Assembly: GCA_023389055.1 (NCBI GenBank) | Contig: JAEWFA010000021.1 | Span: 9,510 to 73,509 of the forward strand | DNA: 64,000 bases | Source: Pseudomonadota bacterium | GTDB lineage: Bacteria > Pseudomonadota > Gammaproteobacteria > Burkholderiales > Burkholderiaceae_E | Direction of reading: 5' to 3' | The notes under the pieces: generated by a model | Seen by the model: only the letters and a program-made list of their open reading frames with translations | Told to the model about the DNA's origin: nothing | Databases searched by the model: none | Translations under genes and position numbers: made by a program | Shown: positions 31,313 through 43,171 of the stretch, piece by piece | How positions within the stretch are numbered: position 1 is the first letter of the stretch | How the letters are laid out: every line of letters starts with the position of its first letter

Positions 31313-32350
31313 TCAGGCCCGGATTGACTCGATTCGTGGCCTGCTTCCGAACGACCCGCATTCGTCCAGCCGCCCGCCCGCCCGCTCAGGCCAGCCCGGC
31401 CTTGTCCAGGCCGAAGGCCTTGTGACATCGCCTCCGAGTGCGGCCCGCACGCCCTGCAGCTTGTCGGGACTACGCTGGATGTAGAGCGCGCCGATGCGGC
31501 CCGGCTCGGTGGCCGACGGCGCCAGCGCGATGGTCTGCACCAGTTGGCCGCTCTGGTCGTCGAGGACCAGGCAGCCCGGCAGGCCGTTGATGCGCGCCGG
31601 CTCGAAGCGCCAGCGTCGCCCGCGCCTAGCCGGCAGGCGGGCGAAGCCGATGAAGGTCCTGGCGACGAGCGCGCCGCCCTGCAGCGGACGCGGCACCGCG
31701 CTCACCTTGCCGCCGCCGTCGGTGAGCAACACCGCGTCTTCGGCCAGCACCCTGGCCAGGGCCTCTACGTCAAGATTGCGCACCGCCTCGACGAACGCGG
31801 CGAACAGGCGCTCGCGTTCTTCCTGCTCGACTTCGCGGCGCGCGTAGTCCGTCTTGACATGGTTGCTCGCCCGGCTGGCCAGCTGGCGGCAGGCGGCCGG
31901 GCTGCGCTGCAGGCGCCGCCCGATCTCGTTGAATTCCAGGTCGAACACCTCGTGCAGCAGGAAGGCCGCACGCTCCAGCGGCGAGAGCCGCTCCAGCGCG
32001 AGCATGAAGGCCACGGACACGTCCTGGGCGAACTCGGCCCGTGCCTCCGGGCCGGGCGACCAGTCGGCTTCATCATCCAGCAGCGGCTCGGGCAGCCAGA
32101 CGCCGACATACTGCTCGCGTTTGGCAGCGGCCGAGCGCAGCCTGTCCAGGCACAGGTTGGTCACCAGGCGCGAGAGATAGGCGCCAGCATGCTGCACGGT
32201 GCTCTCGTCCACCTGCGCACAGCGCAGCCAGGCCTCCTGCACGATGTCCTCGGCATCGGCGCGCGAGCCGAGCATGCGGTAAGCCAGTGCGCGCAGACTG
32301 CGCGCATGTTCGCGGTCGTAGTGCTGGGCGCGTTCGGCAAGCGTCGTCAT
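31313..32350 (-). CDS. ECF41-type sigma factor with SnoaL-like C-terminal domain
   Basis: A 345-aa extracytoplasmic-function sigma factor. Region 2 (AYRMLGSRADAEDIVQEAWLR) and region 4 (ALERLSPLERAAFLLHEVF, FNEIGRRLQRSPAACRQLA) are intact. A SnoaL-like domain follows. The three signatures described for ECF41 are present: WLPEPL in the linker, DGGGK, and SPDKL in place of NPDKL. This domain regulates the factor in cis, so no anti-sigma gene is expected. Forty-seven residues continue after SPDKL, where family members usually end soon. The usual carboxymuconolactone decarboxylase or oxidoreductase target gene is not adjacent; the neighbours are the cupin and a broken marR. Confidence 0.88.
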   Translation of the reverse strand: MTTLAERAQHYDREHARSLRALAYRMLGSRADAEDIVQEAWLRCAQVDESTVQHAGAYLSRLVTNLCLDRLRSAAAKREQYVGVWLPEPLLDDEADWSPGPEARAEFAQDVSVAFMLALERLSPLERAAFLLHEVFDLEFNEIGRRLQRSPAACRQLASRASNHVKTDYARREVEQEERERLFAAFVEAVRNLDVEALARVLAEDAVLLTDGGGKVSAVPRPLQGGALVARTFIGFARLPARRGRRWRFEPARINGLPGCLVLDDQSGQLVQTIALAPSATEPGRIGALYIQRSPDKLQGVRAALGGDVTRPSAWTRPGWPERAGGRLDECGSFGSRPRIESIRA

Positions 32351-32383
32351 GATGGCCGGGTTCTCCTGGCTGCAGGAAGCGGA

Positions 32384-32722
32384 TCACATGCCTCCTGTAG
32401 ACGGAACAGCGCGGTGGTTTGTGACATGCTGCGACGTCCGAAAGCGAGACATGAGGGCCCCAGCGGGCCCTGGCGGACGCTCGACGCATGGGTGATCAGG
32501 CCCGCTTCCTGCGGTCGTCGCGAGTTCATTCGGTAATCCGATTGCCGTGCGCGCGAGCTCCGTCGCGGGCGCAGCACCGCCGGCAGCATCCAGCACCGTC
32601 AGCAGCACGAAATCCGCCCACGACAGGCCGTGATGCGTGCCGAGTTCGTCGTCGAGCATGAACACCAGGGCCGCGTGCTCCAGGTGTCGGTTCACGCAGG
32701 CTTGCAAGGCTTCTTCGCTCAT
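32384..32722 (-). pseudogene. Truncated MarR-family regulator gene
   Basis: The first 55 residues match the N-terminus of MarR-type regulators (ACVNRHLEHAALVFMLDD, LGTHHGLSWADFVLLTVLD, PATELARTAIGLP). The rest of the winged helix is missing. The reading frame runs on for 50 unrelated residues, where a recognition helix and wing should be. No continuation in another frame was convincing. The start overlaps the stop of the upstream fragment by 4 nt, so it was once the second gene of an operon. Confidence 0.6.
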
Positions 32723-32880
32723 GGCGCCAGCCCTTGCAGTTCGCGGTGGATCTGCTCCAGCGCTTTCAGTTCGCCCGCGTAGTCGAAACCCGCATCCTCG
32801 CGTTCCTTAACGAGTTCCAGCACTTCGAAGGTGAGCCCCTCGACCCCGCTGCGATGCCACGCGCCCTGCAGCACGCGGTC
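32719..32880 (-). pseudogene. C-terminal fragment of an unidentified gene
   Basis: The frame ending in a TGA at 32719 reads LTFEVLELVKEREDAGFDY and then a helical end (ELKALEQIHRELQGLAP). This looks like a real protein C-terminus and is coupled to the marR start by an ATGA overlap. No start codon with a ribosome binding site precedes it, and sequence beyond about 32890 looks unrelated. I do not recognise the family. Confidence 0.4.
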
Positions 32881-32910
32881 CCGGTGATTGGGAAGTGATG
32901 ATCGAACATG

Positions 32911-32946
32911 TGAGCGAGCCGGTGAGCGAGCCGGTGAGCGAGCCGC
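32911..32946. repeat. Three 12-bp tandem repeats after the aldolase gene
   Basis: TGAGCGAGCCGG occurs at 32911-32922 and 32923-32934, and with a changed last base at 32935-32946. It lies just downstream of the HpcH/HpaI aldolase stop and upstream of the broken fragment, at the edge of the accessory stretch. Confidence 0.85.
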
Positions 32947-32959
32947 GGGCCGATCGCGG

Positions 32960-33742
32960 CTACCGGCCCTCGCGGCCGAACGACGCGGCGAGCTCGCGCG
33001 CAGCGCGCACGAGCAACGCCGTGTCGAGCCCGACCGCGACGAACAGCGCGCCCGCATCCAGGTAGCCGTTCGCCAGCGTGCGATCGGTGGCGAGGATGCC
33101 GGGCGCCTTCCCGGCGGCGCGCACCGTTGCGATGCCGTCGAGGATCGCTCGTTGCACATCGGCGTGTGCCGGCTGGCCCCGAAGCCCCATCGATGCGGAA
33201 AGGTCTGCCGGACCGAAGAACACGCCGTCGATGCCGTCGACCGATGCAATCTCGCGCAGGTTGCGCATCGCCTCGACGCTCTCGGCCTGCACGAGCAGGC
33301 ACATCTGCGCGTCGGCCTGGTTCACGTAATCGTCGACCTGGCCCCAGCGCGCAGCGCGGGCGAGCGTCGCGCCCATGCCGCGGATTCCGGCGGGCGCGTA
33401 GCGCATCGCGCGTGCCATTCGCTCGGCGTCCTCGGCGGTGTCGATCATCGGTACAAGCAGCGTCTGCGCGCCGACGTCGAGGTACTGCTTGACGAGCGCG
33501 ACGCCGGCCTGCACCGGTCGCACGATGGGATGCACGGGGTACGCCGCGAGCGCGCGCAATTGCGCCAGCACCGTGCGCGGGTCGTTCGGCGCGTGCTCGC
33601 CGTCGAGCAGCAGCCAATCGAATCCGGCGAGTGCGAGCGCCTCGGCGGCGTTCGGGTCGGCCAGCCCCACCCACAGGCCGATCTGCGGGCGGCCGGCTCG
33701 CAGCGCAGCGAGGAAGGGGTTGTTCGGGATCTGCACGATCAT
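32960..33742 (-). CDS. HpcH/HpaI-family class II aldolase
   Basis: A 260-aa metal-dependent pyruvate aldolase of the HpaI (4-hydroxy-2-oxoheptanedioate aldolase) type. The motifs are all family features: [31 protein letters not shown] with the catalytic His, [13 protein letters not shown], the metal ligands in [11 protein letters not shown] and [14 protein letters not shown]. The true aldehyde substrate is unknown. Its ATG overlaps the stop of the DUF5666 lipoprotein gene by 4 nt, so it is translated with that operon, an unexpected partner. Confidence 0.88.
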   Translation of the reverse strand: MIVQIPNNPFLAALRAGRPQIGLWVGLADPNAAEALALAGFDWLLLDGEHAPNDPRTVLAQLRALAAYPVHPIVRPVQAGVALVKQYLDVGAQTLLVPMIDTAEDAERMARAMRYAPAGIRGMGATLARAARWGQVDDYVNQADAQMCLLVQAESVEAMRNLREIASVDGIDGVFFGPADLSASMGLRGQPAHADVQRAILDGIATVRAAGKAPGILATDRTLANGYLDAGALFVAVGLDTALLVRAARELAASFGREGR

Positions 33743-34881
33743 CTCTCGAGCTTGATGCGCGTGGCCCGCAGGCGCGTTCCCCCGTCGGACGCCACGCCCT
33801 CGACGTGCACCGTCCGGCCGTTCTCGAGCTGCGCCTCGGCGCCGTCATCGAAGCGAACGTCCGGCCCGTAGCCTACTGCAACGCCGCGAACGACGAAGGT
33901 TCGCGCCGACGAATCGAGATCCGTGATCTCGCCGCGCAGTTCGAATTCGCTCTCGGCATCCTCGACCTTGACCTCGCGTGCGATCAGGACGCCACCGACC
34001 AGCGCGCCTTCGACCTCGACTCGTGCGCCCGGCACGATGCCGGTTTCGCCCTGCCGGAACGCTGCGTTGCGCGCGTCCACCGGCAGCCCGTCGACCTTGA
34101 AGCTGCGCGTGTTCCCGAGTGACTCGATGCGGCCTTCGATGTGCGCGTCGTCGTGGTCTTCGATCCGCGGTCGCGCGTCGTCGATGCGCGTGGCGACGAG
34201 CCGGCCGTCGACGAACCGGGCGCTCACCCGCGCCGTTGCGCCGGGTGCGAGCCCGGGAGGAAGCGCCAGGCCGTCGGTGGCGACGAGCCGCCCGCCGATG
34301 CGGATCGTGCGGCCCGCGACGTCGATGGCTTCGATCGGCGCGCGCAGCTTGAACTCCGTCTCGGACGACCTCGAATCGATGCGCGACGCGACGAGGGCAT
34401 CGCGCGTGCTGTCGAAGAACCCGAAGACTTCGACGGTATCGGCCGCGCGCAGTGCCGCGACGCCGCCGGCGAGGCGCTCGTCGAACAGCGTGTCACCCGT
34501 GACCTGCACCGCCTGGCCGAGGACGATGAACCGGCCGCCGGCCACGTCCACCGACTCGACCGGCCCGACGAGCTCGCTGATGATCTCGATCGACAACGCT
34601 TTGGCGCGCGCACTCGCCGCATCGATGCGAGTGCTTTCGATGGCGACCACCATCCCGAGGCGCAGGTCTTCGCGACGCCTCGTCGCGTTCTCGTCATCGC
34701 GCACGACGGCGCCGGAGTCGTCGAAACGGATTCCGTTGACGATCACGGAACCGAAACCGCCGATGCGGCCCGACGTGAAGGAGCCCGTTCCTCCCTCGCC
34801 GACGCCGTCTCCTCCTCCGCATCCGCCGAGCCAGCTGGCCACCAGGGCGATCAGGGCGATCAGGGCGAGGTGACGTTTCAT
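33739..34881 (-). CDS. DUF5666 repeat lipoprotein (paralogue 1)
   Basis: A 380-aa predicted lipoprotein. Residues 1-20 form a signal with lipobox-like WLGGC and a Gly-rich linker. The rest consists of about five tandem beta-rich units of 60-70 residues with the recurrent pattern G-x-(V/I)-E-S-(V/I)-D, a hydrophobic V-x-G-x-x-V strand, and a closing G-x-(L/V)-V-A-x-(R/K)-I/V. This is the DUF5666 type, thought to form OB-like or beta-barrel units; the role is unknown. The start at 34881 was chosen for the signal peptide. It follows the DUF6502 gene and overlaps the aldolase gene. It is clearly paralogous to the first gene of the operon. Confidence 0.82.
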   Translation of the reverse strand: MKRHLALIALIALVASWLGGCGGGDGVGEGGTGSFTSGRIGGFGSVIVNGIRFDDSGAVVRDDENATRRREDLRLGMVVAIESTRIDAASARAKALSIEIISELVGPVESVDVAGGRFIVLGQAVQVTGDTLFDERLAGGVAALRAADTVEVFGFFDSTRDALVASRIDSRSSETEFKLRAPIEAIDVAGRTIRIGGRLVATDGLALPPGLAPGATARVSARFVDGRLVATRIDDARPRIEDHDDAHIEGRIESLGNTRSFKVDGLPVDARNAAFRQGETGIVPGARVEVEGALVGGVLIAREVKVEDAESEFELRGEITDLDSSARTFVVRGVAVGYGPDVRFDDGAEAQLENGRTVHVEGVASDGGTRLRATRIKLER

Positions 34882-34929
34882 CGAAGGCTCCGGATGACCC
34901 CGACGGCGGAGTCGAAAGTCGGAAAGCAC

Positions 34930-35856
34930 TCAGTTTTCTGCGCGACGGATGCGTCGTGGCCGCGCTCGTGCGCCGAGCGCACCGGCGTCGTCGGCATCGT
35001 CGTAGGTGTACAGGCCGATGCGCACCCGGTGCGAGCGGCGCGTACCAGCCGCATCCGCGACTCGCGTTCGGTCGGCGTCGTTCGAACCGCCCGCCCGGTC
35101 GGCCTGGAGCATCGCTTCGATGGCAGGCACGAGCAGGGCGCGCAGGCTGCGCCATTGCGCGCTCACCAGCGGGCGCAGGCGCTCGAGCGATTCCTCGGAC
35201 AAACCCTCGGCGAACAGCGCCTGCTCGAAATGCCGGTTGCCTGCGCCCAGCACGTTCTGCACGGCGCCGGTCAAGTGATCGCCGACGTTCGAACCGAGGA
35301 AGCCCAGCATGCGGGTCGCGTCCCCGCGCGGCACGAAGGCCTCCCGGGAAAGTCGTACGCGGTCGCGCTTCTCGTCGTGGCTGGCGACACCGAGGCGTAT
35401 CAGTTCGTCGAGCAGGCTGCGCGGGTGCACGTCGCGCGTCACGGACTGCGCCAGCGCCTCGAAGCTCGGCGCTTCGCCGACACGAGGCAACGTGCGCGGC
35501 CCGCTGCGCGTGCGGTATCGCGGATCGCTCATCCATCGAGCGAAGACTTCGCTCGCGTGCGTGCGCGGGACAGCCGAAGCGCCGGGCGCTTCGTCGCCGT
35601 TGCGCGCCTGCATCAGGCGGGCGACCTCGCGCCGGGTCAGCCCGGTGGCGGTGGCGATGCGGCTCACCATGCGGTGCGGCTGCGCGGTCGCTTCGTGCGC
35701 GTCGCGCGCGGCGTCGACGAATGCCTGCTTCGCCAGTTGCTCGACGGTGGCGAATGCCACGCCGCGTGCGACGGCGAGCCGGGCCAGCGGCACGAGCACC
35801 TCGCGCAGCGCTTCGAGGAGCGCCGCGGCTTCGGGGCTGTCGTGCCGCTCGGGCAT
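34930..35856 (-). CDS. DUF6502-family protein
   Basis: A 308-aa cytosolic protein resembling DUF6502 family members. The N-terminal half holds a helix-turn-helix-like region (VEQLAKQAFVDAARDAHE, then ATGLTRREVARLMQ), consistent with DNA binding but not proven. The centre has HASEVFARWMSDPRYRT and PSFEALAQSVTRDVHPRSLLDELIRLG, and the C-terminal part is helical with a basic tail. No signal peptide is seen. It lies 7 nt after the first DUF5666 gene and 48 nt before the second. Co-occurrence of DUF6502 with DUF5666 lipoproteins has been seen in other proteobacteria to my recollection, which points to a joint function. Confidence 0.72.
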   Translation of the reverse strand: MPERHDSPEAAALLEALREVLVPLARLAVARGVAFATVEQLAKQAFVDAARDAHEATAQPHRMVSRIATATGLTRREVARLMQARNGDEAPGASAVPRTHASEVFARWMSDPRYRTRSGPRTLPRVGEAPSFEALAQSVTRDVHPRSLLDELIRLGVASHDEKRDRVRLSREAFVPRGDATRMLGFLGSNVGDHLTGAVQNVLGAGNRHFEQALFAEGLSEESLERLRPLVSAQWRSLRALLVPAIEAMLQADRAGGSNDADRTRVADAAGTRRSHRVRIGLYTYDDADDAGALGARARPRRIRRAEN

Positions 35857-35863
35857 CCGCGAC

Positions 35864-37054
35864 TCAGTCCTCGCAATGAATGCGCGTCGCGGCCAGGTGC
35901 GTGCCGTCGGTCGACAGCGCACCCCTGACTTCCACCGGGTGGCCGTTGGCGAGCGCGGCGCCCCGGCATTCGAGCGCGTCGAGGCGATCGAAAGCGACGG
36001 TGATGCCGCGAACCACCAGGGTGTTCGCGTCGACGTCCAGGGAATCGACCGCGCCGTGGATTTCGAATCGCTCGCGGTCGTCCTCGGGGTCCTCGAGTTC
36101 GACCTTGCGCGCCACGAGCACGCCATCGACGATCGCGCCCTCGACCTCGACCTGCGCACCGGCGGCCAGGCCGGCCGGCATGCTGGCTACGCCGCTCGCA
36201 TCGATGCGCATGCCGTTGACGACGAACGAGTCGGGCGAGTCGAACTGCGTGACGAAGCCGTGCACTTCAGCCTCGTCGTGGTTCTCCGGGCGCCGATCGC
36301 CCTCGCGAAGCTGCACCGCCACCCAGGCGCCGTTCACCGGCGCGGTTTGCGTGCGAACGCGCAAGCGCTCCCCGTCGGCCAGTGGCCTGCGCAGTCTGTC
36401 TTCGGCGGAGGCGTAGGAGATCCGCGTGGTGCCGATGCGAAACGTCTTTGCGGTGGTATCGAGGTCCGTTACCAGCCCCCGCAAGCGGAAGAGATCGGCG
36501 TCATCTTCGCTTTCGATCCGCGTGGCGACGTAGATGCCGCTCGCTGCGTTGAATTGCGCGTGCACCTCGAGCACGTCGCCGACCGCAACGGCGTCCAGGC
36601 CGCCGTCCAGCGAGTCGTCGAACACGGTCGTATCGCGCACTGCGACGGTCTGCCCGAAGACGACGAGTTTCGATGCGCCGGCATCGACGCTTTCCACCGG
36701 CCCGACGATCTCGGCGCCGAAGCGGATGCGCGTCGCGTCTGCGCGCCCGGTGGCTCGATCGAGCGCGCCCGCCTCGACTTCCACCATCATCCCGAGCCGC
36801 AGGTCTTCCGGGGGGTGCGGCCGGTCGTCGTCGTCGTCGATGCGCGCGGCGCTGTCGTCGAAACGCACGCCGCCCACGATGATCGAGCCGAAACCGGTGA
36901 TCGGGCCCTCGACGAACGACGACTGCTTGACGATCGGCGCAGGCGCTGCGCCGTCGCCGCCTCCTCCGCAGCCGCTGAGCGCGACAGCAAGGCTGCCGAG
37001 AAGGCAGGCCAGCACGGAACGGCCGCGGCCGGCTCCTGTTGCAATGAGGTCCAT
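35864..37054 (-). CDS. DUF5666 repeat lipoprotein (paralogue 2)
   Basis: A 396-aa predicted lipoprotein, the first gene of the operon. The signal (VLACLLGSLAVALSGC) ends in a good lipobox and a Gly-rich linker. Five DUF5666-like units follow, the first opening with ITGFGSIIVGGVRFDD and the second with [19 protein letters not shown]. The EDLRLGM motif and unit order match paralogue 1, so they arose by duplication. The ATG at 37054 has AGGAG eight bases upstream and is preferred to the ATG at 37108. It is almost abutting cbbR on the same strand (57 nt), so cbbR read-through could reach it. Confidence 0.82.
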   Translation of the reverse strand: MDLIATGAGRGRSVLACLLGSLAVALSGCGGGGDGAAPAPIVKQSSFVEGPITGFGSIIVGGVRFDDSAARIDDDDDRPHPPEDLRLGMMVEVEAGALDRATGRADATRIRFGAEIVGPVESVDAGASKLVVFGQTVAVRDTTVFDDSLDGGLDAVAVGDVLEVHAQFNAASGIYVATRIESEDDADLFRLRGLVTDLDTTAKTFRIGTTRISYASAEDRLRRPLADGERLRVRTQTAPVNGAWVAVQLREGDRRPENHDEAEVHGFVTQFDSPDSFVVNGMRIDASGVASMPAGLAAGAQVEVEGAIVDGVLVARKVELEDPEDDRERFEIHGAVDSLDVDANTLVVRGITVAFDRLDALECRGAALANGHPVEVRGALSTDGTHLAATRIHCED

Positions 37055-37111
37055 GTCGCACTCCTGTGCAGTCGAGGGGTGCGTCCAAGATAACTGTGCG
37101 ATTTGCACATT

Positions 37112-39669
<2,558 letters not shown>

Positions 39670-39693
39670 CCCGCGCAGCAAGGAGCGTTCGCC

Positions 39694-40152
39694 ATGATGA
39701 CCAATCCCGTCGGCCGCATCACGCAGGGCCAGTTCAGCTTCCTTCCCGATCTCACCGACGCCGAGATCGGCGCGCAGATCGAATACGGACTGAACCGCGG
39801 TTATGCCTGGAGCATCGAGTACACGGACGATCCGCATCCGCGCAACACCTACTGGGAGATGTTCGGCGCCCCGATGTTCGACCTGCGCGACGCTGCCGGC
39901 GTGCTGATGGAGCTTCAGGCGTGCCGCCGGACCTTCCCGAACCATTACGTCCGGCTCATGGCCTTCGATTCGACGCGCGGCGTCGAGTCGATCGCGATGA
40001 GCTTCCTGGTGAGCCGCCCGCAGGAAGAACCCGGCTTCGGGCTGCTGCGACAGGAGGGCGCAGGACGCGACCAGCGCTATGCGATCCGCGGCTATGCCGC
40101 CGACGCGCCCGAGGCGCGGCGCTATGGAGTGCCGCAGCGGACCGCGCCATGA
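39694..40152 (+). CDS. cbbS: RuBisCO small subunit, red-type
   Basis: A 152-aa small subunit. [39 protein letters not shown] (in part) and FDLRDAAGV are red-type features, and the long C-terminal extension that forms the beta-hairpins of the central channel is present. The ATG at 39694 has AAGGAG upstream, giving a few extra N-terminal residues (MMTNPVG) over most relatives. Its stop overlaps the cbbX start (ATGA). Confidence 0.96.
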   Translation: MMTNPVGRITQGQFSFLPDLTDAEIGAQIEYGLNRGYAWSIEYTDDPHPRNTYWEMFGAPMFDLRDAAGVLMELQACRRTFPNHYVRLMAFDSTRGVESIAMSFLVSRPQEEPGFGLLRQEGAGRDQRYAIRGYAADAPEARRYGVPQRTAP

Positions 40153-41132
40153 CGCAGTATCGGATCCCCGGCGCCTTTGCGCCGACCGCAGACTGCGACC
40201 CGGCAACGGTGGCACCCGAGCCCGTGCCGGCCCCGCGCACGGTCGGCGAGGTGCTGCGTGCGAGCCAGGCCGAAGCGGTGCTCGACGAACTCGACCGCGA
40301 CCTCGTCGGGCTGGCACCCGTCAAGCAGCGCATCCGCGACATCGCCGCGCTGCTGGTGATCGACCGCCTGCGGCTCGGCGTCGGCCTGCAGGCGCACACG
40401 CCGAGCCTGCACATGTGCTTCACCGGGAATCCCGGCACCGGCAAGACGACGGTGGCGATGCGAATGGCCGAGATCCTGCATCGGTTGGGCTACGTGCGCA
40501 AAGGCCATCTCGTGGCCGTCACGCGCGACGATCTCGTCGGTCAGTACATCGGACACACGGCGCCGAAGACGAAGGAAGTGCTCAAGAAGGCGATGGGCGG
40601 CGTACTCTTCATCGACGAGGCCTACTATCTGTACCGCCCCGACAACGAGCGCGACTACGGCCAGGAGGCGATCGAGATCCTGCTGCAGGTGATGGAGAAC
40701 CAGCGCGATGACCTCGTCGTCATCCTCGCCGGCTACGACAGCCGCATGCAGGCATTCTTCCAGAGCAACCCCGGACTGAGCAGCCGGATCGCGCACCACA
40801 TCGCGTTTCCGGACTACGACCGCGACGAACTGCTGCGCATCGGCGACGCGATGCTCTCGTCGATGAGCTATCGCTTCGACGGCGACGCGCGCGAGGCTTT
40901 CGCCGACTACCTCGACCGCCGCGTGGCGCAGCCGCATTTCGCCAATGCGCGCAGCGTGCGCAACGCGCTCGACCGGGCGCGGTTGCGCCAGGCGAGCCGG
41001 CTGTTCGCCGACCGGGAGCGCCTGCTCGGCGAGACCGAGTTGAGCACGCTCACCGCCGCCGACGTGCGCGCCAGTCGCCTGTTCGACGCGGCGCCGATCC
41101 GCAGCAACGATTCCCGAGGAACTGCGCCATGA
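40149..41132 (+). CDS. cbbX: RuBisCO activase CbbX (AAA+)
   Basis: A hexameric AAA+ ATPase that removes inhibitory sugar phosphates from red-type RuBisCO by pulling on the large-subunit C-terminus. It is 327 aa. Walker [10 protein letters not shown] is at residues 93-101, Walker B in [13 protein letters not shown], and the pore loop in the [12 protein letters not shown] stretch. Both ends overlap neighbours by ATGA, so expression is tightly coupled. The N-terminal 60 residues before the core domain are somewhat longer than usual. Confidence 0.95.
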   Translation: MTQYRIPGAFAPTADCDPATVAPEPVPAPRTVGEVLRASQAEAVLDELDRDLVGLAPVKQRIRDIAALLVIDRLRLGVGLQAHTPSLHMCFTGNPGTGKTTVAMRMAEILHRLGYVRKGHLVAVTRDDLVGQYIGHTAPKTKEVLKKAMGGVLFIDEAYYLYRPDNERDYGQEAIEILLQVMENQRDDLVVILAGYDSRMQAFFQSNPGLSSRIAHHIAFPDYDRDELLRIGDAMLSSMSYRFDGDAREAFADYLDRRVAQPHFANARSVRNALDRARLRQASRLFADRERLLGETELSTLTAADVRASRLFDAAPIRSNDSRGTAP

Positions 41133-42211
41133 ATCGACGCCCGACCTTGACGCGCTACCTGATCGACGAAAGGCGCCGCTTTCCGCACGCCGAGGGCGAA
41201 CTGAACGCGCTGATCCTCGACGTGTCGATCGCCTGCAAGGCGAGCGCGCGCAGCGTCGCTGCGGGCGTGCTCGCCGGCGATCGGGCGCCGGCATCGCCGG
41301 CGCCGGCCGTGAACGTGCAAGGCGAGTTGCAGAAGCCGCTGGACGTGCTGTCCAACGAGCTGTTCCTGCAGATGAACGAGGGCAGCGGCCACGTGGCCGG
41401 CCTGGCTTCCGAGGAAATGGACGAGCCTCGCGACGTCGCGCCCGGCACGCCGCGCGGCAAGTACCTGCTCGTGTTCGATCCGCTCGATGGCTCGGGCAAC
41501 CTCGACCTCAACGTCGCCGTGGGCAGCATCTTCTCGATTTTGCGGGCGCCGCAGGAGGCGCTCGACAGCGGCCGGGCGCTGACCGAAGCGGATTTCCTGC
41601 AGCCCGGCGCCGCGCAGGTCGCCGCAGGCTACGCGCTGTACGGGCCGGCGACGATGTTCATGCTGACGGTCGGCAACGGCGTGGCCGGGTTCACGCTCGA
41701 CCCGGATCTGGGCGAGTTCGTGCTGACGCATCCGCACGTCCGCGTGCCCGAGCAGACGCAGGAGTTCGCGATCAACAGCTCGAACGGCCGGTTCTGGGAG
41801 CCTCCGGTGCGCCGTTACGTCGAGGAGTGCGTGGCCGGACAGTCCGGGCCGCGCGGCAAGGACTTCAACATGCGCTGGATCGCTTGCGTAGTCGCCGAGG
41901 CGCATCGCATCCTGACCCGAGGCGGTGTTTTCCTCTATCCGCGCGACACGCGGGACCCGGGCCGCGCCGGCCGGCTGCGGCTGCTCTACGAGGCGAACCC
42001 GATCGGCTTTCTGGTCGAGCAGGCAGGCGGGCGCGCCAGCACGGGGCACCAGCCGGTGCTCGACGTGCCGCCGGGCCGTCTTCACCAGCGCATCGGCTTC
42101 GTCTTCGGCTCGCGCGCCGAGGTGGAGCGCATCGAGCGCTATCACCGCGACACCGACGCCGACGAAGCGCCGCTGCCGCTGTTTGCCGCACGCACGCTGT
42201 TTCGCGACTGA
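41129..42211 (+). CDS. cbbF: Fructose-1,6-bisphosphatase class I
   Basis: Hydrolyses fructose (and possibly sedoheptulose) bisphosphate in the regenerative phase. It is 360 aa. The metal-binding [20 protein letters not shown], the ASEEMDEP region and [17 protein letters not shown] with the AMP/substrate residues are intact. It is distinct from the class II enzyme, and it replaces it within the operon. The start overlaps the cbbX stop by 4 nt. Confidence 0.95.
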   Translation: MNRRPTLTRYLIDERRRFPHAEGELNALILDVSIACKASARSVAAGVLAGDRAPASPAPAVNVQGELQKPLDVLSNELFLQMNEGSGHVAGLASEEMDEPRDVAPGTPRGKYLLVFDPLDGSGNLDLNVAVGSIFSILRAPQEALDSGRALTEADFLQPGAAQVAAGYALYGPATMFMLTVGNGVAGFTLDPDLGEFVLTHPHVRVPEQTQEFAINSSNGRFWEPPVRRYVEECVAGQSGPRGKDFNMRWIACVVAEAHRILTRGGVFLYPRDTRDPGRAGRLRLLYEANPIGFLVEQAGGRASTGHQPVLDVPPGRLHQRIGFVFGSRAEVERIERYHRDTDADEAPLPLFAARTLFRD

Positions 42212-42219
42212 GGGCCGCC

Positions 42220-43104
42220 GTGAGCCAGAAACATCCGATCATTGCGATCACCGGTTCGTCGGGCGCCGGAACCTCGTCGATCACGCGCACCTTCGAAAGC
42301 ATTTTCCGGCGGGAGAATGTGAAGGCCGCGATCGTCGAGGGCGACAGCTTCCATCGATACGATCGGGAGGAGATGCGGGCGCGCCAGGCCGAGGCCGAGA
42401 GGGCGGGCAACCGCAACTTCAGCCATTTCGGCCCGGAGAACAACCTGTTCCCCGAGCTCGAGCAGCTGTTCGGCAGCTATAGCGAGTCGGGCGCCGGACG
42501 GCGGCGGCGTTACCTGCACGATGCCGCCGAGGCCGCGGCCTGGGGGCAACAGCCGGGTACGTTCACCGGGTGGGAGGACCTGCCCGACGACACCGACGTG
42601 CTGTTCTACGAGGGGCTGCACGGCGCCGTCGTGACGCCCGAGGTGAACATCGCCCGCTATCCGGACCTGCTGATCGGCGTGGTGCCGGTAATCAATCTCG
42701 AATGGATCCAGAAGCTGTGGCGAGACCAGCACGTGCGCGGCTACACGACCGAGGCGGTCACCGACACGATCCTTCGGCGGATGCCCGACTACGTGCACTA
42801 CATCGTCCCGCAGTTCGCGCATACGCACGTGAACTTCCAGCGCGTGCCGGTGGTCGACACGAGCAATCCGTTCATCGCCCGCGACATCCCGAGCGCCGAC
42901 GAGAGCCTGTGCGTGATCCGCTTCGCCAATCCGAAAGGGATCGACTTTCCCTACCTGCTGAACATGATCGACCACGCGTGGATGAGTCGCGCCAACACGA
43001 TCGTCGTTCCGGGCGGAAAGATGGAGCTGGCGATGCAGCTGATCTTCACGCCCTTCGTGTGGCGGATGATGGAACGCCGCCAGCGCGCGCTCGGCGCCGC
43101 GTGA
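42220..43104 (+). CDS. cbbP: Phosphoribulokinase
   Basis: Phosphorylates ribulose 5-phosphate to RuBP, the RuBisCO substrate. It is 294 aa. The GTG at 42220 was chosen, giving the family start SQKHPIIAITGSSGAGTSS with a P-loop. The motifs DSFHRYDREEMR and VLFYEGLHGAVV and the Arg/Lys-rich lid fit the bacterial octameric PRK. It lies 8 nt after cbbF and is the last clear cbb gene; genes such as cbbT, cbbA, cbbG or cbbE are not in the window. Confidence 0.95.
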   Translation: MSQKHPIIAITGSSGAGTSSITRTFESIFRRENVKAAIVEGDSFHRYDREEMRARQAEAERAGNRNFSHFGPENNLFPELEQLFGSYSESGAGRRRRYLHDAAEAAAWGQQPGTFTGWEDLPDDTDVLFYEGLHGAVVTPEVNIARYPDLLIGVVPVINLEWIQKLWRDQHVRGYTTEAVTDTILRRMPDYVHYIVPQFAHTHVNFQRVPVVDTSNPFIARDIPSADESLCVIRFANPKGIDFPYLLNMIDHAWMSRANTIVVPGGKMELAMQLIFTPFVWRMMERRQRALGAA

Positions 43105-43171
43105 GCGCGCCTGTCGGCGGCGGGCGTCGCACTTGCATTGCCCGGGGTTGGCCACCCCGAGGAGCACTGCG

